Shown piece by piece: positions 6,419-12,245 of a stretch of 12,245 bases of DNA. The stretch is from Acidimicrobiaceae bacterium. Lineage in GTDB: Bacteria; Actinomycetota; Acidimicrobiia; Acidimicrobiales; UBA8592. The notes below the pieces were generated by a model that worked only from the letters and a program-made list of their open reading frames with translations, was not told the DNA's origin and made no database searches. The number at the start of each line of letters is the position of its first letter. Position 1 is the first letter of the stretch. Location of the stretch: the NCBI GenBank assembly GCA_002715405.1, contig PAZD01000022.1, positions 6,399 through 18,643 of the forward strand, written 5' to 3'. A program made the position numbers and the translations under genes.

Positions 6419-6506
6419 TAGAAAAAATATTCGAGGATCCACCACATTACCTGTTTTTCAGACGACAGTTAGCTTGTTCGTATCCCGGAAAATGCCACCG
6501 CTGTTA

Positions 6507-6543
6507 GGGGGCAGGCTGGAAGGCCTGCCCCCCCCGTTTTTTT
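6507..6543 (+). terminator. Strong plus-strand intrinsic terminator without an evident upstream gene
   Basis: GGGGGCAGGC (6507-6516) pairs perfectly with GCCTGCCCCC (6523-6532) around a 6-base loop, followed by CCCG and seven T. It can only work on the plus strand, yet the nearest plus-strand gene upstream ended at 4545 and had its own terminator. It lies 88 bases before the ispD start, so it could end a small RNA, act as an attenuator in the ispD leader, or block antisense reading from the isochorismatase-like gene. The rest of 6334-6630 holds no open frame or tRNA that I can support. Confidence 0.8.
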
Positions 6544-6630
6544 AGATCTTGTTTCTCATATTTCATGAAGGGCTTAAAGCAAGTGTTGGGGTTGTACGCT
6601 AGTCAACAACGCTTTCAAGTAGAGGAGATC

Positions 6631-7308
6631 ATGTTGGATGCAATACTGCTTGCTGCCGGGCGATCTACTCGCCTTGGATCAGACTTTGATAAGCAACTGC
6701 ATCGTGTAGGTAATAAACCGTTAGTTATCTTTTCAGCTGAACTACTACTTGAACACAGTGACATTAATCGATTAGTTGTTGTTGCCAACGAAGACCGCCT
6801 AGATAATATCCAGTCAGTTTTCACAGAGTTCTCATTGACCCAATATTGCGATTTTGTTCTAGGTGGAGAGGAACGACAAGAATCAGTCCGCAATAGCCTA
6901 GAAGCTATTCAAAGCGACCGAGTCCTGCTGCACGAAGGAGCAAGACCTGTAATAAGCCATTCTTTAATTGAACGGGTGCTTCGTCCTAAAAGTGCATGTG
7001 TTACTCCAACAATACCTGTTCCATTTACTGTTGCCGTGGGACAAGCAAAGATGGAGCAAGAGCTTGACCGCTCGTCGTTACACAACATTCAACTTCCTCA
7101 GGCATTTGATACACAAAAACTTGTTGATGCTCATAGCCATGCATATTCAGAAAGTTTTCAAGCAACTGACGATAGCGCTCTACTTTTCCGTATGGGACAC
7201 TCTGTGGAGTTCGTAGAGGGAGAAGTGACAAATATTAAAGTCACCTACCCGACGGACTTAGTCCTTGTTGAAGAACTCCTTCGAGAGAGAAGGACAGAGC
7301 AGATTTAA
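6631..7308 (+). CDS. ispD: 2-C-methyl-D-erythritol 4-phosphate cytidylyltransferase
   Basis: A 225-residue cytidylyltransferase of the MEP pathway: it joins MEP to CTP to give CDP-methylerythritol, a step toward isopentenyl diphosphate. The family order is clear: AILLAAGRSTRLG at 4-16 with Arg14, Lys21 in DKQL, GGEERQESVRNSL (78-90), LLHEGARPVIS (99-109), IQLPQAFDTQKL (153-164), ATDDSALL (178-185) and NIKVTYPTDL near the end with Lys203. Two usual acidic positions differ: the Asp of HDxARP is Glu102, and the VPxxDT motif reads VPFTVAV with no Asp. The overall match still favours IspD over TarI-like relatives. The start ATG 6631 follows AGAGGAG, an ideal ribosome binding site; an ATG at 6565 would add 22 residues outside the family. 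IspF is not adjacent. The PAC2 gene follows after 60 bases on the same strand. Confidence 0.88.
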   Translation: MLDAILLAAGRSTRLGSDFDKQLHRVGNKPLVIFSAELLLEHSDINRLVVVANEDRLDNIQSVFTEFSLTQYCDFVLGGEERQESVRNSLEAIQSDRVLLHEGARPVISHSLIERVLRPKSACVTPTIPVPFTVAVGQAKMEQELDRSSLHNIQLPQAFDTQKLVDAHSHAYSESFQATDDSALLFRMGHSVEFVEGEVTNIKVTYPTDLVLVEELLRERRTEQI

Positions 7309-7368
7309 GAGCTGAATAGTTTTGATTTCGATTCTCTTTCTACTCCTTTTTTGTGCAAGGCTAAAATC

Positions 7369-8214
7369 ATGAGTCAATTGATTTGGGAAGGGAAAGCAGA
7401 ACTAAATAGGCCTTTTTTTGTGATTGCACTTGAAGGACTATTTGATGCGGCAGGTGCTGCTACAAGTTCTGTAGATCGTCTAGTAACTTCGTATCAGGCA
7501 AAGCCTTTAGCGCAGATAGATCCTGAGATTTTCTTCAACTTTCAAGAGGAACGGCCGATAGTAAAGATTGGAGACCATGGGCGTGAGATCGTTTGGCCTA
7601 CAAACTCCATTTGGTCAGCGACATGCCCTGATGGAAATCATGACTTAGTTCTTTTGTCTGGTGTGGAACCTCACCTACGTTGGAGAACCTTTGCTGACTC
7701 TCTTCTTGAAATAGCTCAGTCCACTAATGCAGAGATGGTAATAACCTTGGGCGCCATGGCGGGAATGGCTCCGCACACTCGGCCGTTGGGCGTAGTAGGA
7801 AGCGCAGCAGATCCTGCAACTGCCGACCGTCTAGGTCTTGGTCGGCCTACATATGAAGGGCCAACGGGACTTGTAGGAGCTCTCCATGATCAACTCGACA
7901 AAGCGGGGATGCCAGTAATATCCCTTCGAGTCTCTGTACCCCACTACGTTCCCAATCCGCCGAACCCTGAAGCAACAAGATCATTACTATCGCGGCTGGA
8001 ACTTGTTACTGGGATTAAGACACACCACGGAGAATTAGATCAAGCAGCTAATGACTGGAGAAAACGAATAGATCTTGCTGTGACAAATGATGAAGAAATG
8101 GCAAGCTATGTCCAGCAATTAGAGCAAAGAGTAGACGAGAGCGAAGTTTTGCCGACCGGTGATGATTTAGCAGCGGAACTAGAGGCGTTTCTTCGTGATA
8201 AGCGGGAAGATTAA
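7369..8214 (+). CDS. PAC2 (proteasome assembly chaperone) family protein
   Basis: A 281-residue protein of the PAC2 family, widespread in actinobacteria and archaea and related to the eukaryotic proteasome assembly chaperone PAC2. Visible family features are the opening strand and helix (PFFVIALEGLFDAAGAA), the middle DLVLLSGVEPHLRWRTFADSL, VITLGAMAGMAPHTRP, and GPTGLVGALHDQLDKAGMPV followed by SVPHYVPNPPNPEATRSLL. The C-terminus is helical and ends with LPTGDDLAAELEAFLRDK, also typical of the actinobacterial members. No catalytic motif is seen, and the bacterial role is not established. The ATG at 7369 follows AAGG by eight bases; a TTG at 7351 is less likely. It probably shares a transcript with ispD, although a run of six T lies in the gap. 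It converges on the ROK gene with only 16 bases between the stops and just a weak 5-bp hairpin (8221-8234). Confidence 0.85.
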   Translation: MSQLIWEGKAELNRPFFVIALEGLFDAAGAATSSVDRLVTSYQAKPLAQIDPEIFFNFQEERPIVKIGDHGREIVWPTNSIWSATCPDGNHDLVLLSGVEPHLRWRTFADSLLEIAQSTNAEMVITLGAMAGMAPHTRPLGVVGSAADPATADRLGLGRPTYEGPTGLVGALHDQLDKAGMPVISLRVSVPHYVPNPPNPEATRSLLSRLELVTGIKTHHGELDQAANDWRKRIDLAVTNDEEMASYVQQLEQRVDESEVLPTGDDLAAELEAFLRDKRED

Positions 8215-8230
8215 TTTCTTCTAATCAGAA

Positions 8231-9106
8231 TTAGGTATTCAGAATGTCTTTACCAAGCGCGCGCCAGCCAACTGCTCCAGCTCCAATCAAAGGCCCATCT
8301 GCAGCTAACGCACTGGGTACTATTCTTGTTCCTCTAGCATGTTCGATCCTCGAAAGCTGATCTATTTCTTTTTGGGCCGCTTCAAAAAAAATACTCCCGA
8401 ACCCAAGAGCAACGGAACCAGAAACCACTGCTAACTGCAGATCAAGAAGATTCGCTACTGAAGCAACAGCTCTTCCCACTAATTCTCCTACATGTTTCCG
8501 CGTCTCGTCGCTTGCGTTAGATGCAGGAGTGTCCAAGATACGCTGCAATGCGGATCCAGATGCAGACCCTTCTAATAGTCCTGAGACTCCATTAGCGTCT
8601 CGGCCGCCTTCAGGGTCAACATAAATGTGGCCAACGTGACCTGCATTGCCATCAGCTCCATCTAGCAGGGTTCCGTTGAGAACAATTCCACCTCCTACAC
8701 CAGTAGAAACGACCATTGCTAAAAAATTTGTGCAGTTTTTTGCAGTACCCACCCATCCGTCGGCAAGAGCTAGTGCTTTGGCATCATTATCTACATGAGT
8801 AGAGACCTGTAAATCATTTTCTAATTTTTCTCGAAGAGGAAAATTATCCCATTCAGGAATATGCAGTGGGGAAACTAGTTCGTACGCATTTTTTCCAGGT
8901 CCTCCACAACCAATTCCTATTGCTTCAACCGGACCAGAAGCTTGATGAAGAGTGTTTCGAACTAATCGAAGAAGGCGGTCATATAACGAATCCCCATCTG
9001 GTTCTTGCGTCGGAATCTGGTCTTTGTGGGATATACCCCCGAATGTGTCAACAAGGCCTGTCGCTACCTTTGTTCCTCCGACGTCAAGAGCAAGAACATG
9101 GGGCAT
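8231..9106 (-). CDS. ROK-family sugar kinase (glucokinase-like) without the zinc cysteines
   Basis: A 291-residue ROK kinase, expected to phosphorylate glucose or a related hexose with ATP or polyphosphate in the cytoplasm. The N-terminal phosphate-binding motif ALDVGGTK is at 6-13, GIGCGGPG at 64-71, the catalytic Asp in VDNDAK (Asp108), and STGVGGGIVLNGTLLDG at 134-150. The sugar-binding segment reads NAGHVGH (154-160). The zinc-binding C-x-C-G-x-x-G-C-L-E motif is replaced by D-A-N-G-V-S-G-L-L-E (170-179): all three cysteines are gone while the Gly and Glu frame remains. Absence of a DNA-binding N-terminal domain argues for a kinase and against a ROK repressor. It begins 17 bases after the AAA+ ATPase gene on the same strand, so the two are probably cotranscribed. 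The ribosome binding site is weak (AAGAATAAG). The exact sugar is unknown. Confidence 0.87.
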   Translation of the reverse strand: MPHVLALDVGGTKVATGLVDTFGGISHKDQIPTQEPDGDSLYDRLLRLVRNTLHQASGPVEAIGIGCGGPGKNAYELVSPLHIPEWDNFPLREKLENDLQVSTHVDNDAKALALADGWVGTAKNCTNFLAMVVSTGVGGGIVLNGTLLDGADGNAGHVGHIYVDPEGGRDANGVSGLLEGSASGSALQRILDTPASNASDETRKHVGELVGRAVASVANLLDLQLAVVSGSVALGFGSIFFEAAQKEIDQLSRIEHARGTRIVPSALAADGPLIGAGAVGWRALGKDILNT

Positions 9107-9123
9107 TTTCTTATTCTTTAGAA

Positions 9124-10542
9124 CTAGGTTCTAGCCCTATAGACACCAGCATCACCAACAGCATCTTTGTTGAGCATCTTGTTCAAATGCAGACCTTCGA
9201 GGACAAATTCAATACCACTTGCCACATGAGCGGGGTCAGCAAGATGTTCAGAGTTCAAGCCGATGCTGCTAAGAACTGGCTCTAATGGTTTCATCTGACT
9301 CAAATAGTCTATGTATGCCTCAGAAGCAATATCGTCTCCTGCGCTAACGATTGCTCCTTTCTCAAATTCATCAAGTAACGGGGTGCATAAAGAATGGTCA
9401 ACAGTCTCCCTAAAAACCTCAAGAATTGATTGTTTAATGAGAAGTTGAATTATTTCTATTTCTCTTCCATCCTCCAAAGTCTCTATTTCGATCTTTCCGC
9501 AGGTAGATGCAATCAATGAACTGAGGTCGCTAATACGAGGGACCGTATGGGTTTCCTCATTCAGGAGCGCTCTCCTAAGAGACCCTGCAACAAGTGTTTC
9601 GTAATTCGAGACAGTTAGTCGAACTGAAACGCCGGACCTTTGATTGATATGGTTGTTGTCGCGAGCAGCATGTGAAATAGTAGCTATGATTTTTTCCATA
9701 AAGCTAGGGACTTCAACGTTGATGCCTTCGTGAGGAAAGATTTCAGCCTCTTGGATGGCTATTTTTCTCTCGAGCTCGATATCAAATGGGTAATGTGTTC
9801 TAATTTGACTGCCGAAACGATCTTTAAGTGGAGTAATAATTCTGCCACGATTTGTGTAATCTTCAGGATTGGCAGAAGCAACGAGGATCACATCAAGCGG
9901 TAATCGGACTTTGTAGCCTCTAACCTGAACGTCTCGTTCTTCGAGAATATTTAACAATCCTACTTGGATTCGTTCTGATAGGTCAGGAAGCTCATTAATG
10001 GCAAATATTCCCCTATTGGTTCTGGGGACAAGTCCATAATGAAGAGTCAGCTCGTCAGATAGATACCGCCCCTCAGCTACCTTGATTGGATCTACTTCAC
10101 CGATAAGGTCTGCTATTGAGGTATCAGGTGTCGCAAGTTTTTCTCCGAAACGCTGACTACGGTGAATCCATTCGATAGGTGCCCCGTCCCCCTTCTCTTC
10201 TATCAGATCGCGCGCGTACTTGGATATTGGATGGTATGGGTCATCATTAATTTCAGATCCAGCGATGATAGGCATCCATTCATCTAGAAGATCTACGAGT
10301 CCGCGGATCATTCGGGTTTTTGCTTGTCCACGCTCACCCAGAAAAATCACATCATGGCCTGCGAGGACAGCATTCTCTACTTGTGGTATTACGGTATCGT
10401 CATAGCCGAGGACGGTTGGAAAAAGATTCTGCCCCTCTCGGATCAACCGTATGGCATTCTCACGTATTTCCTGTTTCACTGTTCGGGAGAGCCAACCAGA
10501 TTTTTTTAATTTCCCTAGGGTTTGGATTTGTGATTTCCTCAT
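9124..10542 (-). CDS. MoxR/magnesium-chelatase-like AAA+ ATPase (Rv0958-like)
   Basis: A 472-residue AAA+ ATPase matching the mycobacterial Rv0958 type, annotated there as a magnesium chelatase. The opening TLGKLKKSGWLSRTVKQEIREN fits that family and supports ATG 10542. Walker A is GERGQAKT (69-76), with Ala in place of the more usual Gly before Lys, as in MoxR proteins. Walker B is IFAINELPDL (179-188), with Asn-Glu for Asp-Glu, as I recall for this family. VASANPEDYTNRGR (221-234) holds sensor 1 (Asn225), and DRFGSQIRTH (241-250) follows. The C-terminal third is helical. Such ATPases are thought to work with a VWA protein as metal-insertion or chaperone complexes; the probable partner is the split VWA gene about 7 kb away at 321-2356. 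No other chlorophyll or cobalt-chelatase genes are present. It follows the HD gene by 26 bases. Confidence 0.88.
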   Translation of the reverse strand: MRKSQIQTLGKLKKSGWLSRTVKQEIRENAIRLIREGQNLFPTVLGYDDTVIPQVENAVLAGHDVIFLGERGQAKTRMIRGLVDLLDEWMPIIAGSEINDDPYHPISKYARDLIEEKGDGAPIEWIHRSQRFGEKLATPDTSIADLIGEVDPIKVAEGRYLSDELTLHYGLVPRTNRGIFAINELPDLSERIQVGLLNILEERDVQVRGYKVRLPLDVILVASANPEDYTNRGRIITPLKDRFGSQIRTHYPFDIELERKIAIQEAEIFPHEGINVEVPSFMEKIIATISHAARDNNHINQRSGVSVRLTVSNYETLVAGSLRRALLNEETHTVPRISDLSSLIASTCGKIEIETLEDGREIEIIQLLIKQSILEVFRETVDHSLCTPLLDEFEKGAIVSAGDDIASEAYIDYLSQMKPLEPVLSSIGLNSEHLADPAHVASGIEFVLEGLHLNKMLNKDAVGDAGVYRART

Positions 10543-10568
10543 GCACGCACCGTAGCGGAAGTAGCCGT

Positions 10569-11237
10569 CTATTTTCCTATCGGAGGGAAAAGGATTCTAA
10601 CTTTTCTGATTCTCTCTAACTCTTTCTCAATATTTTGGCGCGCTTTTTCTTCCCATTGAAGTTCAAAAATATCCAAAGAGAACAGAGGATAGAGTTTGAG
10701 AAGTTTTCGCAGAAATTCTTCTCGCGCTGGAAAGAATTCTCTATCGGTTAGATGGTTGAATTCAGCACGAATACCGTTTTCATACTGAAGATAAACTTCT
10801 TCTTCACTGCCTAATATTGATAGGTCGATGTCATGCATTATCCGGTATGTAAATCCCTTTCGAGGTTGATTTAGATAATTTGCTGTTGACTGAATAAGAT
10901 CTCGGACAAGATCTGGATTCGCTGCACCAAGTTTGTGAAGCCAGTCGAAAGCAATTTCAGCACTTTCGTCTTCGTTTGTTGCTGATTTAGGACTATAAAC
11001 AAAATCATGAAACCATATAGCGAATCTAAGCTCTTTATGGTCTTCGATTTCATCAGGGATCTGGTCAAAAACCGAGAGGCAATGGTTTATATGTTCAAGA
11101 GTATGGTAATGGCGTTGGTGACTACAGTAAGCGTCGACAATCCTTTGGCCCATTTCCGTGGCTGGTTCGAGTTGGATACCAGCGTCGTAGCAGAGTTCGA
11201 ACCATTGGCTCATAACTTCTATATCTAAGGTATCCAT
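10569..11237 (-). CDS. HD-domain metal-dependent phosphohydrolase (COG4339-like)
   Basis: A 222-residue HD-superfamily protein. The likely metal ligands are all visible: His45 and His49 in YHTLEH, His77-Asp78 in WFHDFVY, and Asp136/Asp138 in MHDIDLSILG. The SATNEDESAEIA segment (86-97), the Tyr-rich QYENGIRAEF, and a basic helical C-terminus (AREEFLRKLL, then EKARQNIEKEL) agree with the family of predicted metal-dependent HD phosphohydrolases. The substrate is not known, though nucleotide or phosphate-ester cleavage is usual for the superfamily. The start is taken at ATG 11237; a second ATG at 11213 gives MSQWFELCYDAGI, a more typical family opening, and neither has a clear ribosome binding site. 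It heads the likely operon HD, AAA+ ATPase, ROK, and is divergent from sdhC across a 164-base gap. Confidence 0.85.
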   Translation of the reverse strand: MDTLDIEVMSQWFELCYDAGIQLEPATEMGQRIVDAYCSHQRHYHTLEHINHCLSVFDQIPDEIEDHKELRFAIWFHDFVYSPKSATNEDESAEIAFDWLHKLGAANPDLVRDLIQSTANYLNQPRKGFTYRIMHDIDLSILGSEEEVYLQYENGIRAEFNHLTDREFFPAREEFLRKLLKLYPLFSLDIFELQWEEKARQNIEKELERIRKVRILFPPIGK

Positions 11238-11313
11238 AATCGAAGAATACTTTGAATTAGAGCAAAAATAGAAAGGAACTTCGAGAAATCCAAAGGTGAT
11301 AATAGACAGACGG

Positions 11314-11341
11314 TTAGTGTTTAAAGAGAGGGAAACACTAA
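11314..11341 (+). promoter_or_regulatory. Perfect 9-bp inverted repeat upstream of sdhC
   Basis: TTAGTGTTT (11314-11322) and AAACACTAA (11333-11341) are exact complements, 10 bases apart, about 60 bases before the sdhC start and in the gap shared with the divergent HD gene. A dimeric regulator's operator or a leader hairpin would both fit. No T-run follows. GATAAT hexamers nearby (11298-11303, 11355-11360) could be -10 elements, but I see no good -35. Confidence 0.45.
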
Positions 11342-11378
11342 TGTCGTAATAAGAGATAATTTATTGTTCTCCTATGTA

Positions 11379-11394
11379 TTTGCCTGGAGGCAAA
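11379..11394 (+). promoter_or_regulatory. Hairpin enclosing the sdhC ribosome binding site
   Basis: TTTGCC (11379-11384) pairs with GGCAAA (11389-11394) around the loop TGGA. The sdhC Shine-Dalgarno GGAGG (11386-11390) is half in the loop and half in the stem. Spacing from GGAGG to the ATG is 11 bases, a little long. The stem is short, so it may only modestly limit translation. Confidence 0.4.
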
Positions 11395-11401
11395 CAAACA
11401 A

Positions 11402-12223
11402 ATGGCACAGACACTGACGCGATCTAACCCGAAACCGATCCGTAAAAAACCAAAACAGCTTCCATTCCCTCTAAATATCTACCAGAGTGCTGTTGGGCGA
11501 AAATGGGTAATGGCTGTTAGCGGAATTATCCTTCTTGGTTTCGTTGTTACCCATATGATAGGAAACCTCCATCTATACGAGGGTCCTTTAGAGATCCATG
11601 AATATGCGGAGACGCTAAGGAATCTTGGCACGGATATAGTGCCAAGAACATGGTTACTTTGGGGAGTAAGACTATTACTTATTGTGGCTTTTGTAGTCCA
11701 TATCCATTCTGCTTACTCATTAAAAGAGATGGGTCGAAAAGCAAACACAAGAGCAAACTACATCGATGGAAATAAGAAGTATGCAGCTTCTCAGGAATTC
11801 ATTGCCGCAAATTATGCGAGTAGGACAATGCGTTGGACGGGTCCTATCATCCTCTTCTACTTGATTTTCCATTTAGCTGATCTGACATGGGGGTGGTTGA
11901 GCGATGACTGGTACCTCGGAGACCCCTATAACAATGTTGTTGTGTCGATGGGAAATATTGGAGTTGCTCTTATTTACATTGTTGCCAATATCGCTCTTGC
12001 GATACATATCTTCCATGGGACATGGAGTTTGTTCCAAAGCTTGGGTATCAATAGTCCGAAATTAAATCAAGCACGAAAAATACTCGCAAGTGGCCTTGCA
12101 GGGCTTATCCTGGTCGGGAATCTTAGTTTCCCCATCGCAGTTCAAGTGGGCCTACTTGATCAAGATAACTGTGAAGCACCGTGCGGTTTAACAGCAGTTG
12201 AAGCAGAGGAAGGACACGAATGA
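11402..12223 (+). CDS. sdhC: Succinate dehydrogenase cytochrome b subunit
   Basis: A 273-residue membrane protein, the single-subunit diheme cytochrome b558-type anchor of succinate dehydrogenase/fumarate reductase. Five hydrophobic segments are visible at about 34-54, 84-104, 146-165, 184-207 and 226-246. Histidines suited to carrying two b hemes lie in them: His51 (VVTHMIGNLH), His100/102 (VVHIHSAYS), His157 (LIFHLADLTWG) and His202/205 (IHIFHGTWS). The enzyme passes electrons from succinate to menaquinone or a similar quinone. The start ATG 11402 is supported by GGAGG 11 bases upstream; the basic N-terminus is cytoplasmic. The stop overlaps a new ATG by four bases, so further sdh genes (sdhA, sdhB) are expected beyond the window. 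The leader holds two inverted repeats that may regulate it. Confidence 0.92.
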   Translation: MAQTLTRSNPKPIRKKPKQLPFPLNIYQSAVGRKWVMAVSGIILLGFVVTHMIGNLHLYEGPLEIHEYAETLRNLGTDIVPRTWLLWGVRLLLIVAFVVHIHSAYSLKEMGRKANTRANYIDGNKKYAASQEFIAANYASRTMRWTGPIILFYLIFHLADLTWGWLSDDWYLGDPYNNVVVSMGNIGVALIYIVANIALAIHIFHGTWSLFQSLGINSPKLNQARKILASGLAGLILVGNLSFPIAVQVGLLDQDNCEAPCGLTAVEAEEGHE

Positions 12224-12245
12224 TCGGAGAACTACGATCACTAGC
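12220..12245 (+). CDS. Start of the next gene after sdhC (possibly sdhA), cut by window edge
   Basis: ATG at 12220 overlaps the sdhC stop as ATGA and follows AGGAAGGA by five bases, a good ribosome binding site. Eight codons (MIGELRSL) remain open to the window edge. In this type of operon the flavoprotein subunit sdhA usually follows sdhC, but these residues are too few to recognise it, and the real start could lie just past the edge, since a second GGAG occurs at 12225. Confidence 0.45.

Noticed and set aside
6334..6447. N-terminal extension of the isochorismatase-like protein from ATG 6447
   Set aside because: The 38 added residues look like translated leader DNA, and ATG 6333 has a strong ribosome binding site and a family-typical start.
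6465..6490. Possible tRNA T-arm (GTTCGTATCCC) before the orphan terminator
   Set aside because: The flanking bases do not pair as a T-stem and no acceptor or anticodon arm can be found.
8215..8234. Terminator between the PAC2 and ROK genes
   Set aside because: Only a 5-bp AT-rich stem (CTAAT/ATTAG) is present with no proper T-run, too weak to call.
8866..9285. 139-codon plus-strand frame antisense to the ROK and ATPase genes
   Set aside because: It has no family character or good ribosome binding site and lies across two well-supported genes on the other strand.
11341..11349. Two-codon minimal open frame (ATG TCG TAA) after GAGAGGG in the sdhC leader
   Set aside because: Such short frames occur by chance and nothing else indicates a leader peptide.

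Overview
The window looks like part of the chromosome of an actinobacterium of moderate to low GC, probably an uncultured Acidimicrobiia-like lineage. Supporting signs are the truncated WhiB-family gene at the left edge, a magnesium-chelatase-like AAA+ protein and a VWA protein that match the mycobacterial Rv0958/Rv0959 pair, a PAC2-family protein, a five-helix succinate dehydrogenase cytochrome b, and an LPXTG-like surface protein. The lineage is inferred from remembered family features, since no search could be run. I see no mobile element, CRISPR array, rRNA or tRNA.

Layout. 1-69 (-): start of a WhiB-like regulator, cut by the window edge, with an AT-rich leader holding a perfect 12-bp palindrome. 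321-2356 (-): a VWA-domain gene split into two overlapping reading frames by what looks like a 2-base expansion of a GA/CT repeat. 2466-3862 (+): a crotonase and a Nudix hydrolase with a CoA-pyrophosphatase-like motif, overlapping by 16 bases and closed by a terminator hairpin. 4015-4545 (+): a small secreted protein with a sorting-signal-like C-terminus and a strong hairpin in its upstream region. It faces, across a bidirectional-looking terminator, a minus-strand pair (6333 down to 4619): an isochorismatase-like protein lacking the usual catalytic residues, coupled by an ATGA overlap to a cysteine-rich lipoprotein. 6507-6543 holds a strong plus-strand terminator with no obvious gene to terminate. 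6631-8214 (+): ispD, then a PAC2 protein. 11237 down to 8231 (-): HD-domain phosphohydrolase, AAA+ ATPase and ROK kinase, closely spaced and probably one operon. 11402-12223 (+): sdhC, followed by the first codons of another gene overlapping its stop.

How they fit together. Most genes are ordinary housekeeping: isoprenoid precursor synthesis (IspD), respiration (SdhC), sugar phosphorylation (ROK) and acyl-CoA chemistry (crotonase plus Nudix). The AAA+ ATPase and VWA protein are expected to work as a chaperone-like pair, but here they lie about 7 kb apart. The points most worth checking are the frameshifted VWA gene, the isochorismatase-like pseudoenzyme/lipoprotein pair, the orphan terminator before ispD, and the leader hairpins before sdhC and the surface-protein gene. 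I do not see a clear undescribed multi-gene defence or biosynthetic system here.
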